A stretch of DNA of 64,000 nt from Strigamia acuminata. Its lineage: Eukaryota; Arthropoda; Chilopoda; Geophilomorpha; Linotaeniidae. Positions 22,101-32,243 of the stretch are shown here, one piece after another. The stretch is taken from the NCBI GenBank assembly GCA_949358305.1, contig OX442315.1, positions 4,898,001 to 4,962,000 on the forward strand. The letters are read 5' to 3'. The stretch's first letter is position 1, and the number at the start of each line of letters is the position of its first letter. The notes under the pieces are model-generated. The model ran no database searches. It was not told the origin of the DNA and worked only from the letters and a program-made list of their open reading frames with translations. A program made the position numbers and the translations under genes.

Positions 22101-23398
22101 GATACAACGCATTTATCGCCTGAAAATGACACCGCATATCCTTGCTGCACAATCCGTGCAACCGACAATAAGTTCGTCTTCAAGGAGGGAACATATTTCA
22201 CGTCGGTCAGTCGAATTATCCTCCTTTGATTGTCCAACCACAACGCTAAAAGTACCGTCCCAGTCCCAACAGAAGGCACTTTTCGCCCATCCGCCAAAAT
22301 TACCTGTCTACCAGGTAACAAGTCCAATTTCGCAAAACACGTCGCGTCATTCGCCATATGCGATGATGCCCCGGAATCCATATACCATATTGGATCTTCA
22401 CTAGTCGATGGTCCCCTCGGGGATTTAAGTAAACATGTGGTCTCATCATCTGTTTGCATAGCGTAATCGACCACGTACTGCAACTCGTCCACTTTAGTGG
22501 ATGTAGAGGGGTGCTGAACGACCGCTGCATTGCCGTTCTGCCTCCGACCCCTGAAATTCCCTCTGGAGCGGTTCTGCGAGCGGGCGCGAATCTCGGCTGC
22601 TGCCTTTGGGTCAACCGGTTGTCTACATTCTGCGTATCGGTGTCCCAATCGACCACAATTCCAACATTTGGTAGCTTGCTTGCCGCCCCGGTTGGCTCCT
22701 CCGCCGCGCCAGGGTCCGGAACCTCCTCGTCCGCCACTTGTGTTTGAACCACGCACCCATGTTGCGCTCTCAAACTTGAGATCCGTAGGGGCGGGCAACG
22801 CCACGCGCCTCATCTCTTCGGCTTGTAGTGCACGTCGAAGTGTCAGCATCTTGAGCGTGCTACGTCCGACCACGTCGCAACTCGTAACGACTCCTCTGTA
22901 GTCGGGTGTCAAACCTCTCAAGACGTGTGCGCACAATTCGGCCTCGTCGATGGGTGCCCCAATGGAATTCAATTCTTCGGCGACTGATATCATCCGGTCG
23001 AGGTAAGCTGCCACAGTTTCTGTCGGTTTCATCCGAATATGCGCAAGTTCCACTCGCTTTTGGACTTTCAATTCAGCGATCTCGCCTTGATTTTCCGTCT
23101 TGAGTGCATTCCACGCCGCCTTTGCCGTGTCGTGGTTCAGCACATGCCTCAGTTGAGCGGTGTCGATTGACTGCAGAATTATATTCAACGCCTCGACGTC
23201 TTTGGTCGTCCATTCCTTCACTCGGGTCTTGAACGCGTCATCCGTTTCGCCCAGAGTTTTAATCGGCGGGTCATCAGTTATTACGAACCAGGCTTCTCTG
23301 GACTTCAACAAGATCCGCACCCGGTATTCCCACGTGGGATAATTACGACCATTCAGCTTCTCTACGTATGTAATGGCCGATTCGACTTTGGCCGCCAT
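19183..23398 (-). pseudogene. Copia Gag-Pol polyprotein with one frameshift in RT
   Basis: ATG at 23398. Gag has a zinc knuckle CWNCGRLGHRYAEC. The protease is WYMDSGASSHM. Then come the pre-integrase WHRRMAHLG, an integrase D,D,E core (HVDLCGPF, RSDNGTEF, NGAAERANR) and the start of RT (RYKARLVAQGF). The frame shifts at a run of five G at 20477-20481; the family reading DESYSP-VVRLATVR needs four. Beyond it the second frame (to 19183) continues RT with ATYVDDL and ends with an RNase H (YTDASW, CDNQPAI). One extra base is the only defect seen, so it is either a recent mutation or a sequencing error in a homopolymer. Confidence 0.9.
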
Positions 23399-23509
23399 TT
23401 TGTTCAAAATTTCTCAATTCGTACCGCTCAATCTTGTAAACACTTCATAAATTTCTACACCGACTTCTGATTTCGATTTTTCCAAATGTTCCTTTCTTTT
23501 ATATCATGT

Positions 23510-23524
23510 TGGGCCCATAACCCA
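23510..23524 (-). other. Half-tRNA primer-binding site (initiator tRNA-Met anticodon arm)
   Basis: The plus strand reads TGGGCCCATAACCCA, which equals the anticodon stem-loop of eukaryotic initiator tRNA-Met (GGGCCCATAACCC). The minus strand is therefore complementary to an internal half of that tRNA, as known for Drosophila copia, and not to a tRNA 3' end. Confidence 0.85.
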
Positions 23525-23689
23525 TGTTAGGGAAATTGAGCAGAGCTCCCAAACTGGGAAAGAATTCACACACGTTACATATTCAGTTGCAACCAAACGA
23601 GAACATCTGATTTAATGGTAACAATAGATTTAGGTATACAATGTACTCAACACTATACATTATTGTCTAAAGTGAATATATCTCTAACA
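23525..23689 (-). repeat. 5' LTR of the copia element
   Basis: 165 bp, identical by eye to the other LTR. It is unusually short for a copia element. Read on the minus strand it is followed directly by the primer site. Confidence 0.93.
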
Positions 23690-24376
23690 GCTTCTATGAA
23701 CGTTTAATTACTAGCGCAGAACCATCAGTCACCGAGTGATGTGACCGAAATGTTCTGTTAATCACTGAAACACACATTGTATTGTTTGAATTGAATAACT
23801 TACCGTTTGCTGTCATCAAAGCAACTAATTTGTTTTCAATTTCCAGGGTTTTATCAGATTGTTCAGTTTGTTGTTGAGCTAGTCGGTCTACAACAATTAT
23901 CCAAATGGTCAAATTATCGTTACAACCAAACGAGAAGAAAAAACATACTCCGTAATAAATTTACCGAGACGTTTGCTGCTTTCCAATTGTGATTTCTCCA
24001 TGGCATCAATTTTATCGCTTAACATCTTTTTGCTGTCCATCGTGATCCAAGTCAACTGTCTTGGATTAAGATGAACATCCTCACCTAATACTAAGAAATG
24101 CTGACATTAAGTTGTCATTTAAAATTAAAAACCTTACACGTTTTGTACTTTTTGAACGGAATTCGATCACCACTGACGGCGATTTGTAAGACCATTGAAT
24201 ATAATCGACATTCGATGTATTTTCATCAGTTTTCTCCACACTAAAAAAACACACAACGTCTATTACTTCAAAAAGTTACATAAAATTTTGAATCTTCCAA
24301 ATGTTCCAGATGTTCTAAATATCGTAACCGTACTTGTGCATTTGAGGTATTTGATCCGCTCCTTCAACGTCCAACC

Positions 24377-25005
24377 TGTGGTGATTCGGCATCACCAGAA
24401 GATATAATTAGTGTTAATTATCTCATTATTAATTCTTGACACTAGAGTGCGCCAGGAACGGTGACTAGACTGGCTAGTCTCTCGTTTCTGCGAGCCTGCA
24501 TAATCACAATGATTTGCATATGACGTCATTTCCGGTTAATATATAACGCCAACGCTTGACCGGAAACGACACTACAGTTACCAATCTCAGCAAGAGCACC
24601 ATTTACCTCACCTTTCAGGCCGTTTCACGGATTGATCGAGGACCGGTGCCCGCTGACCATTCAACTGTACAACAGCCACATTTATTTAGCGTAGCCAAAC
24701 TACGCTAGAATAAATATCCGAACGATATTCGTTTAATTCGCACGAGAAAGCGAATTCTCGCGTGTTCATAATAACACGTGGAAATACCCTAGACAACAAA
24801 CACAGACCACGCGTAGGACTAAACAATTGGATCCGCCATTGTTTAGCGGCAACTCGTATTCGCAGCCGAATCCGAGGACCACCACAGGAAACATCTTAAC
24901 TTATATTTGTATTAGTAAGCGTGTTTTAATAAAGCAGTATTTGAAGTATATTGTATTCCCGAGTGTATTATTTATTATCTTTAACCACAAAGTCGAATCA
25001 CGACA
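24377..25005 (+). repeat. 5' LTR of family A copy 2
   Basis: 629 bp, TGTGGTGATTCGGC...AATCACGACA. One mismatch with the 3' LTR. It contains promoter-like elements at 24512-24546 and AATAAA at 24928-24933. Confidence 0.96.
24512..24546 (+). promoter_or_regulatory. LTR core promoter module: octamer, CRE, ETS-like, TATA
   Basis: ATTTGCAT (24512-24519) is an octamer motif, TGACGTCA (24521-24528) is a perfect CRE, TTTCCGG (24529-24535, overlapping) resembles an inverted ETS site, and TATATAA (24540-24546) is a TATA box. The order and spacing are the same in the 3' LTR (35722-35756) and nearly the same in copy 1. That the LTR starts transcription just downstream is inference. Confidence 0.6.
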
Positions 25006-25007
25006 CG

Positions 25008-25025
25008 TGGGGGTCTGTCCGGGAT
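25008..25025 (+). other. tRNA primer-binding site (tRNA-Pro-like)
   Basis: TGGGGGTCTGTCCGGGAT, two bases after the LTR. Same sequence as in copy 1; family B has CCC in place of TCT at positions 7-9. Confidence 0.8.
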
Positions 25026-25099
25026 AGAATTTGCTAACCTTACGACAAAACTTTAAATAATAACCGGGATCTTTCGACCGATCATTATATCGCAAGAAA

Positions 25100-27979
25100 A
25101 TGACGAAAACTACCGCAGAAGACAGAAAAAGGCGTAACGACGAAAAAGAGAGAAAGGAAGCCGAAGAAATCGAACGCCAAAAAGCGGAAGAAGCGAACCA
25201 CGTGGAACCAGAAGTCGAGACTAACTCGACTGAAGTTTCAACGGAATCATCAAGTGAAGGCCTTCCCCTTGCAAGACAACTTCCGTTTACGGGAGGCAAA
25301 TTCGAAGGATCAGGAAGCTCTCACGAAGAAAACAGACTAAATAAATCGTTCGAAAACCCTCGATTCGGATTGAAAAGCCCCAGACCAGTCGAAAAGGATC
25401 CCAGTGAAATGGATCTAATGACTCTTCTAAATAAAGCGGCAAGTACAGGCGCCGCAATTATCAACGAGGCTACCCGAGCCGACCAAGCGAGAACAGCCGC
25501 GTTGGAAAAGAAGAAAAACGAATTGATGGAAGATTTAGCCAGAGAGCATCGCGAGAAATTAGCTGCCATGGAACAGAGCTTGGCACAAGAACGTCAAGCT
25601 AAGCAGATGGCGGCCGCCCGTGAAAGCCAAGAAAAGCAAATGGCAATGGAGCGCGAGCTGGCTCGAGAATTGCTCGCGAAGCAAAAAATAATCGAACGAG
25701 AAATGGCAAAGGACTACCAGATCCGGCCACCAAGCAACGGGTTAAGCCAGCATTCGGAGCCAAACTCCGTACAGAGCTCCCCAGAACGGTCTCACACAGC
25801 TAAGGAGCTGGTAGCCAAAGCAATAGAAGTAACTCGAGTGGCCTGCGCACACGGCATCGAGATCGATCAGGACAAGGATCCTTACGCAGAACTAAGCCGA
25901 GTAATCGACCTGGTAAATCAGAGGACTGAAAAAAGATCGGCAGAAAACACGGCCAGACGCGGGGAGAAACGACGTCGGGTCGGAGCGGATCGACAGCAGT
26001 CCGAGACCGGCGGCGAAGCAACGTCAGACAGTGAAAGTATCGACTCTCAAGCATCTCACGGCAGTATCCGAGTCAACGGACTAGATAGCATCTTGAACGA
26101 ATCGGACGAAGTCAAAGGAGAACTATACGAGGCGTTTATACAGGATAGGAGGAATAATCAGGGCGCGCAATCATGGGCAATAAAAAACTCATTTGCAATG
26201 AAAACTGGCCAAACCAGTAATACCAACCCAGGCGACCCTAACGCCGAACTAATCAGATGTATAAATCAGAAGAACCAGATACGCAACGAAGCCGGTCGAA
26301 ATAAACTGGCCATGCCGACGCTCGAGGAGATTAACGCAGTTAAAAATCACCTCGAAAAGAAGCACGCCGCCGAAGCATATGCTGGAAGAGACTCCTATGT
26401 TTTTATCAAAAAAACGAACGAAGGCCTCACGGGGACCCGACTGGGCGATCTGATACCGCCCGGAACAAAGTTGAGCCGAACCTCCGCTCCGGAAAAATCG
26501 AACCCCGATAACTCAACGGTAGCGCAAGACCTCACGAATAATCCGAACGCCGCGGGATCATCAGGACAAACGTCGTTCCAACACAATCAATTCGGACTGA
26601 CAGGCAACGGTACGCATTACCCAAGCCTCCCTTCCGACAATCCACGATCATCACCGCTGCCTAGTGAGACTGACTCGCTAAGCAACCAACTACGGACGAT
26701 GAAAGACGAACTCCTTCAAGCCATGGACCAAAAACTTCAACAGAGCCGTGGCCAAGAGACCGAGGAAGACGATCGAAGCGAAGGATTGTTGAAACGTTAC
26801 TCCGCGGACCGATGGCTGTATTCTCGCAAGGATAACAACATCAAGTGGACGACCCTGAGACTAATTAAGTTCGACGGATCCTGGAACGCTGGCAACTTGT
26901 TTTTGGACGAAGTCGCCCTGACGATTAATCGTTTAGGAGCGGAACCCGACGAAATGGTTGCACGCGGAATACCAGAAATGCTGATAAACCGGGCCCGAAA
27001 CTGGTACGCTGATGTCCAACCCCGAAACTGGGAAGACTTCGTCATAAAGTTCCACAATCAATATGGCGAGACGAGCCAAGAAATCCAGAAAAGAGTAAGC
27101 TCTATGAAGCAAGCTCCCGGGGAAACTCTGAGGGAGTACGTACAACGAGCCGACAGCCTGTTCCGTGAAATGGACAAACCATTTGACCAACACGCTCAGA
27201 AAGCTCTCTTCGAACAAGGACTAAACGAAACCGCAACCAAAGTCCTACGAGAAATGAACGCTCCTAAAGGGGATAATTTCAAAGCCATCCTCGCTTTCGT
27301 CGAGAAAAAACACACCGAAGTAAATGCTCGGTATAACGAAAATCTGACAAAAGAAGAACGAGCTCTAGGAGTGGCTCGACAGCAACGAATACAGGAACGC
27401 AGCATAGACTCCACTAAGCTGCTCCAATCGCGAAATTATCTAAACGGAAGTATAGAGCCACTCCCCTCAAAGAAAAACCAACAAGCTTCCAACCCGTTAC
27501 CACCTCCAAATAAGGCCTATCGCACGCAAACTAACGCCGCCGAGGAAAAGTCGGAAGACGAAATAAGCGAAGATTCTGAGCAATTCTCGGAAAGCGATGA
27601 GGTCGACGAAGGTATCAACGAGGTTGTACATGCAAACATGGGGAAGGAACTGGCACCCAGCTACCGACCTCAGATGAAGTCCAGAAAATCGGAGCATCAC
27701 AACCCGAAAACAGAGGCGACTTCTGAGAAGAAAGACTACCCCAAAAAACCTTTTGTGCGGGAGGGAAAGAAGAAAAGCCCTTGTAATTTCTGCAACGAGG
27801 ACGGCCACTGGCGTCAGACCTGCCCGAAATTGGCAAAGAAAAAAGCCGACGACAAGGCCGCAGAGAGAGAAGAGCTAGTGAGATTGCTCGCTAAGGAGCA
27901 AGAAAAAGTCTTGAAGGAACTCACCGCCAAATTCGACAGTATGTCAAAAAACTGGAACTCGCGGGCGGAACAAAAATAA
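25100..27979 (+). CDS. Gag polyprotein, family A copy 2
   Basis: 959 residues. Charged N-terminus (MTKTTAEDRKRRNDEK), then coiled coil at about residues 130-210 with one more 11-residue unit than copy 1. A serine-, asparagine- and proline-rich linker follows, then a capsid-like region at about residues 570-760 (SWNAGNLFLDEV, WEDFVIKFHNQYGE, APGETLREYVQRADSLF). A second acidic linker leads to the zinc knuckle CNFCNEDGHWRQTC at about residues 895-908. It is long for a gypsy Gag. Pol starts 33 bases after the stop in the -1 frame. Confidence 0.94.
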   Translation: MTKTTAEDRKRRNDEKERKEAEEIERQKAEEANHVEPEVETNSTEVSTESSSEGLPLARQLPFTGGKFEGSGSSHEENRLNKSFENPRFGLKSPRPVEKDPSEMDLMTLLNKAASTGAAIINEATRADQARTAALEKKKNELMEDLAREHREKLAAMEQSLAQERQAKQMAAARESQEKQMAMERELARELLAKQKIIEREMAKDYQIRPPSNGLSQHSEPNSVQSSPERSHTAKELVAKAIEVTRVACAHGIEIDQDKDPYAELSRVIDLVNQRTEKRSAENTARRGEKRRRVGADRQQSETGGEATSDSESIDSQASHGSIRVNGLDSILNESDEVKGELYEAFIQDRRNNQGAQSWAIKNSFAMKTGQTSNTNPGDPNAELIRCINQKNQIRNEAGRNKLAMPTLEEINAVKNHLEKKHAAEAYAGRDSYVFIKKTNEGLTGTRLGDLIPPGTKLSRTSAPEKSNPDNSTVAQDLTNNPNAAGSSGQTSFQHNQFGLTGNGTHYPSLPSDNPRSSPLPSETDSLSNQLRTMKDELLQAMDQKLQQSRGQETEEDDRSEGLLKRYSADRWLYSRKDNNIKWTTLRLIKFDGSWNAGNLFLDEVALTINRLGAEPDEMVARGIPEMLINRARNWYADVQPRNWEDFVIKFHNQYGETSQEIQKRVSSMKQAPGETLREYVQRADSLFREMDKPFDQHAQKALFEQGLNETATKVLREMNAPKGDNFKAILAFVEKKHTEVNARYNENLTKEERALGVARQQRIQERSIDSTKLLQSRNYLNGSIEPLPSKKNQQASNPLPPPNKAYRTQTNAAEEKSEDEISEDSEQFSESDEVDEGINEVVHANMGKELAPSYRPQMKSRKSEHHNPKTEATSEKKDYPKKPFVREGKKKSPCNFCNEDGHWRQTCPKLAKKKADDKAAEREELVRLLAKEQEKVLKELTAKFDSMSKNWNSRAEQK

Positions 27980-28011
27980 TTCCACATCCGCTCGCGATAA
28001 CTTCAAAAACG

Positions 28012-31000
28012 ATGGACCTTACACTAGTGGAAAAACAAATTAAAGAAATGAAAAAATTGTTGGAATTTTTCGAGGAAGCTGCCAACGAGGAAGTCACAAC
28101 TCCAACCAAAAAACGGAAATTCGAAATTAGAGACGAAGACGGCATAGCCAACGCTTTCATGACTTTACCGCTTGACCAAGGGGCCAATCCTCTTAAAAAG
28201 CGAATACTTCGTTGCAACCTATCAACAGAAGCGAAGAGCGTACTGGCTAAAATACCGGTCTCTTTCGGCAAAAAGGTGTTAATGGGACTACTCGACTCGG
28301 GAGCGGATCAGTCGTTTATCTCCACCGACTTATTCGAATCACTCGAAGAAAAAATACAGAAAAAATTACGGGGAATGAACGAGAATATTCGAGTTCTTAC
28401 GGCAGCGGGAGAAGTTAGAGCAGTGGGGACGTTATCAACCGATTTCGTATGGGAAGGAGGCACGATTAAGCATTTCTTCATCGTGTTACCAACCCGAGAC
28501 ACAATCCTGCTGATAGGAATGGATTTGATGGAACGGATGAACATCCAGCCCAACCCAGTCACACGTTCGTGGAATTACATCGACAACCACGAGGACCCAC
28601 GACTACCCATAATACCTTCGGAACTCCTAGACAAAGCTAAGGACGACGAGGAATGGGGAGGAGGCGAAATTAAAAAGTTCATCCAAGACTATAATTTTAA
28701 ATCATTTAATACTATCCTCCAGGAGGAGAATTTAATACATAATCTGGCAGTAGACGCCAATCTTGGAGAAGAACAAACGAAACTCCTCGAGGAAATGCTC
28801 AAGAAGCACTCGAAGAACTTAAATAAGGATCCAGGGAAGACAAGTTACGTAATGCACGAGATCGAATTGGTTACGGGCAAACCGGTACGAGTGCCTTTTA
28901 AGACTATGAATCCCCAGAAGAGACACATCGTAAGAACAATGTGCAATGAGTTGCTCGAAAAAGGGATCGTGTCGCACGCCATCGGAGAGTATGGAATGAG
29001 GATTGTCCTCGTCATGCGACCAGGCTCCGAACCGCGCCTCTGCATCGATTATAGACCTTTAAACGCCATAACCGTCATTGACCCCATCCAAATGCCATCA
29101 ATAGAAGCAATTTTACGAGAACTCGCCCCATTTAACTGGGTCACGACCATGGACTTGTCCAAGGGTTACTGGCAGGTTGAATTGCGGGAAGAGGATAAGG
29201 AGAAAACAGCTTTTTGGGCACCACAGGGTCGACTGATGTTTAATGTAATGCCCTTCGGGTTAGTAAACGCACCCGCCACCTTTCAAAAATTAATAGAAAA
29301 AGTTCTCGGCGATGCCTTACACAAATACGCATGGGCTTATCTTGACGACATAGTAATAGTCTCTCAGACCTTTACAGACCACTTGATGCATGTGAATGAC
29401 GTCATGGAGCGACTCACAAAGGCCGGACTAAACATCCATCCAGGGAAAAGTAAATTTTGCCGCAAAGAATTGGCATTCCTGGGTTACACAGTCGGAACAG
29501 GTGGCCTATCCATCGACCCGAAAAAGACCCAGGCCATTAGCCAGTTCCCCGCCCCGGAAGATGTAAAAGGAGTCCAACGTTTCATGGGCATGGTGAATTT
29601 CTTCAATCGGATGCTCCCAAATTTGGCAGACGTCGCGGCGCCCATCACAGATCTGTTACGCAATGATAAAGATTTCGAGTGGACTGACCACTGCGAAACA
29701 TCGTTTAACAAAATAAAACAAATGTTGATCGATGTAAAACGGATTCCCCTACCAGATCTTAATCGAGAATTCACTCTTCACACCGACGCCAGTCGAATTG
29801 GCCTAGGTGCTGCGTTGCTTCAAAGGCATGACATCGACGGAGTAGAATTAGAGGTCCCGACGATGTTCATCAGCCGGAAATTACAAGCAGCCGAAAAGAA
29901 TTATAATGCGACAGAGTTAGAATGTCTAGCCGTTGTCTGGGCAATCCGAAAATTCAGACCATACCTGGAATTTACCAAGTTCAACGTACAAACCGACCAC
30001 GAAGCCCTAAAATGGTTAATGGCGTTGAAGGAACCGTCCGGAAGAATGGCTCGCTGGCAGCTAGAATTAATGGCTTGTGACTTAATCATTGAATACCGAC
30101 CCGGAAAATTCAACGTCGTGGCAGACGCCCTCTCACGAGCCCCAGCTTCAGACCCCGAAGACGAGACCGACTGCGGAGAGGACGACTCACGCCTCTTCTA
30201 CTGTCCGAACCCCGTTCGAAAATGGGAATTTAAGAAGCTAAACGAATTACCCAAGGAGAAACTCGAGTCAGGAGACCAAAATTATTACAATTATTGGCTC
30301 CGAGCGTACCAGTCTGTCAAGGACGCTCACCCAAAGTACGAGCTAACGATAGAACCTCGAATCTCCGACAAGTACGTTCGAGCATTCGTCGCCCACGTAA
30401 GCAAGGGGACGAACAGCAAGCCGCCCACCAGGGACGAATTAATAGCCGCCCAAATGACAGACGACTTCTGTAAAACTTATCGAGACTTCATCACAGATAA
30501 AAAATTTCCCGACAAGAATTTCGACGAAATCCAACGCGAAGAATTCGAAAGAGAAGCCTCCACGTACTTAATCGAGGATGGACTTCTACTAAAACACCAC
30601 CCGAATTTCCGCGATGATCTGACGGAGACAGGTACTTCGATGAAAGTCGTTATACCCAGGAGTCTGCTAACAAGGTTTCTGTGGATGGTCCACGGACACC
30701 CACTCGCCGGACATTCTGGAGTGGCCAGAACAATCTATCGTGCGAACCAACTCTATTTTTGGCCCAAAATGACCCGAGATATTGTTCGTTTCATTCACCA
30801 CTGCCCCAGATGCCAAGCGTGCAAACCTAGGACGCCCAAGAATTACGAAAGAATCTCACTCGGCCCCTTCGCACCCTTCGACTGCTGGAGCGTGGATTTA
30901 ATGGGCCCAAAACCCACGTCATCCAATAAAAACAAATATATTTTAGTAATCATGGATGTCGCGACCGGATGGCCCGAGCTCTTTCCAATGGAGAGACCAA

Positions 31001-32025
31001 CTAAGCAGAAAATCATTCGATGTTTGTACGAAGTGGCGCTTCATTTCGGATTCCCTCGGAAACTAATTTCCGATAATGGACCACAGTTTGCGTCAAATTT
31101 GTATAAAGACTTCTGTAAAAAATTCGACATCGAGACATCATACACATCAACCTATAATCCACGGGCCAATCCCGTCGAAAGGTTAAATCGCGACATAAAA
31201 TATGCGCTGGCAATTTTCACCGATGTTCACTCCAGCTGGGACGAATATCTTCGTGAAATTGCCTTCAGCATCCGCACGACGATCTCGAGGAACCGCAAAT
31301 TTTCTCCCGCGTTTCTAAACTTCGCTCGGGAACTCAGAGTGCCCTGGGACCCGCGAATACCGGAGGAAATACTGGAAATCGATCCCGAGAAGCCTCATAT
31401 TTATGTCGATAGATTGGAGCAAATAATTTCGGCCACTTATCAACACATGATGTCTCACATATTCGACATGAGAGATCGTATTAGCATTGCTGGAAAGGAT
31501 CGGCCCTTCTGCAATTTTAAAGTCAATGACCTCGTCTGGAAAGACACACATATTCAGTCCAGCGCCGATAAGGGGATCCACGCAGGCCTAGCAGACAAAC
31601 GCGACGGCCCGTACGTCATACTCGAAGCCCACGGCGGAAACGCTTTCAAGCTAAAAAGATTGGCAGACAACGTTAATTTTAGATCGATCCACGCCCGAGA
31701 ATTAACTCCATACTTACCTGAGTTTCCTCAAGAGGCTTGGACGGAATATCAGACGAAACCAGCGCAAAATCCAATTATTCGCGACATGTTTTTAGATGAA
31801 CAAACTGGCCCAACCAATTTAGTTCAAGATGAGTTACACGAAGCGGCCGACGCCCCGGATGAGATTTCGGAGAGGGAGGAAATAGTCGAAGAATCTCCTA
31901 AAAAAGAAAAGCAATCAAACAAAAATAAGACTACAAGAATCCTCAAACCTGATAAAATATACGGTATGCGTCGACACAAGCCAAACCCGTTCATAAAAGA
32001 CGGGAAACTCGTCGGAAAACAATAA
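28012..32025 (+). CDS. Pol polyprotein (PR-RT-RNase H-IN), family A copy 2
   Basis: 1337 residues. The protease active site LLDSGADQSF is at about residue 94, RT has FGLVNAPATFQ and YLDD (Y443), RNase H has HTDASRIGLG at about 590, and the integrase zinc site (H-x-H to CPRCQAC) lies at about 897-938, followed by the D,D,E core at about 962, 1021 and 1055. The frame is open upstream of the ATG to the end of gag, where the gag stop is preceded by an A-rich run (CAAAAATAA); a -1 shift there would fuse Gag and Pol. That mechanism is inferred from the frames. The C-terminus is a basic tail ending KLVGKQ. Confidence 0.95.
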   Translation: MDLTLVEKQIKEMKKLLEFFEEAANEEVTTPTKKRKFEIRDEDGIANAFMTLPLDQGANPLKKRILRCNLSTEAKSVLAKIPVSFGKKVLMGLLDSGADQSFISTDLFESLEEKIQKKLRGMNENIRVLTAAGEVRAVGTLSTDFVWEGGTIKHFFIVLPTRDTILLIGMDLMERMNIQPNPVTRSWNYIDNHEDPRLPIIPSELLDKAKDDEEWGGGEIKKFIQDYNFKSFNTILQEENLIHNLAVDANLGEEQTKLLEEMLKKHSKNLNKDPGKTSYVMHEIELVTGKPVRVPFKTMNPQKRHIVRTMCNELLEKGIVSHAIGEYGMRIVLVMRPGSEPRLCIDYRPLNAITVIDPIQMPSIEAILRELAPFNWVTTMDLSKGYWQVELREEDKEKTAFWAPQGRLMFNVMPFGLVNAPATFQKLIEKVLGDALHKYAWAYLDDIVIVSQTFTDHLMHVNDVMERLTKAGLNIHPGKSKFCRKELAFLGYTVGTGGLSIDPKKTQAISQFPAPEDVKGVQRFMGMVNFFNRMLPNLADVAAPITDLLRNDKDFEWTDHCETSFNKIKQMLIDVKRIPLPDLNREFTLHTDASRIGLGAALLQRHDIDGVELEVPTMFISRKLQAAEKNYNATELECLAVVWAIRKFRPYLEFTKFNVQTDHEALKWLMALKEPSGRMARWQLELMACDLIIEYRPGKFNVVADALSRAPASDPEDETDCGEDDSRLFYCPNPVRKWEFKKLNELPKEKLESGDQNYYNYWLRAYQSVKDAHPKYELTIEPRISDKYVRAFVAHVSKGTNSKPPTRDELIAAQMTDDFCKTYRDFITDKKFPDKNFDEIQREEFEREASTYLIEDGLLLKHHPNFRDDLTETGTSMKVVIPRSLLTRFLWMVHGHPLAGHSGVARTIYRANQLYFWPKMTRDIVRFIHHCPRCQACKPRTPKNYERISLGPFAPFDCWSVDLMGPKPTSSNKNKYILVIMDVATGWPELFPMERPTKQKIIRCLYEVALHFGFPRKLISDNGPQFASNLYKDFCKKFDIETSYTSTYNPRANPVERLNRDIKYALAIFTDVHSSWDEYLREIAFSIRTTISRNRKFSPAFLNFARELRVPWDPRIPEEILEIDPEKPHIYVDRLEQIISATYQHMMSHIFDMRDRISIAGKDRPFCNFKVNDLVWKDTHIQSSADKGIHAGLADKRDGPYVILEAHGGNAFKLKRLADNVNFRSIHARELTPYLPEFPQEAWTEYQTKPAQNPIIRDMFLDEQTGPTNLVQDELHEAADAPDEISEREEIVEESPKKEKQSNKNKTTRILKPDKIYGMRRHKPNPFIKDGKLVGKQ

Positions 32026-32243
32026 GCGACTCCAGCCATTGTCTCAAACAATCGATAAAAACAACCACAGGGGGGACACCTGTTACGTCCCACAATGCGT
32101 CTTAATTGGCCAAACCAATCAAAGACGACATGAGACTAATAGTTAACCTCTAACCCGACCCACACTTATCACTGTCATCTCCGACTAAGCGACGATCACC
32201 TCGAGGCAGCCGTAAATCAAAGTATCAAATTAATTTTCGAAAA
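32026..32243 (+). other. Spacer between pol and the third gene
   Basis: 218 bases without an open frame. It contains a palindrome-like CCACAGGGGGGACACCTG and is conserved in copy 1. It could be the leader of a third-gene transcript, but I see no proven promoter or acceptor. Confidence 0.4.

Larger units (their letters stand above)
18976..23689 (-). mobile_element. Complete Ty1/copia element
   Basis: 4714 bp with 165-bp LTRs at both ends, identical by eye, and an exact 5-bp target duplication GCTTC (18971-18975 and 23690-23694). One gag-pol gene has the order protease, integrase, RT, RNase H. The primer site matches the anticodon arm of initiator tRNA-Met. The element lies in an intron of gene copy B, in the same direction as the gene. 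Identical LTRs mean a recent insertion, yet the gag-pol frame is broken once. Confidence 0.94.

Noticed and set aside
23510-23524. A tRNA-Met gene
   Set aside because: Only the anticodon arm is matched and it abuts an LTR; it is the primer-binding site.
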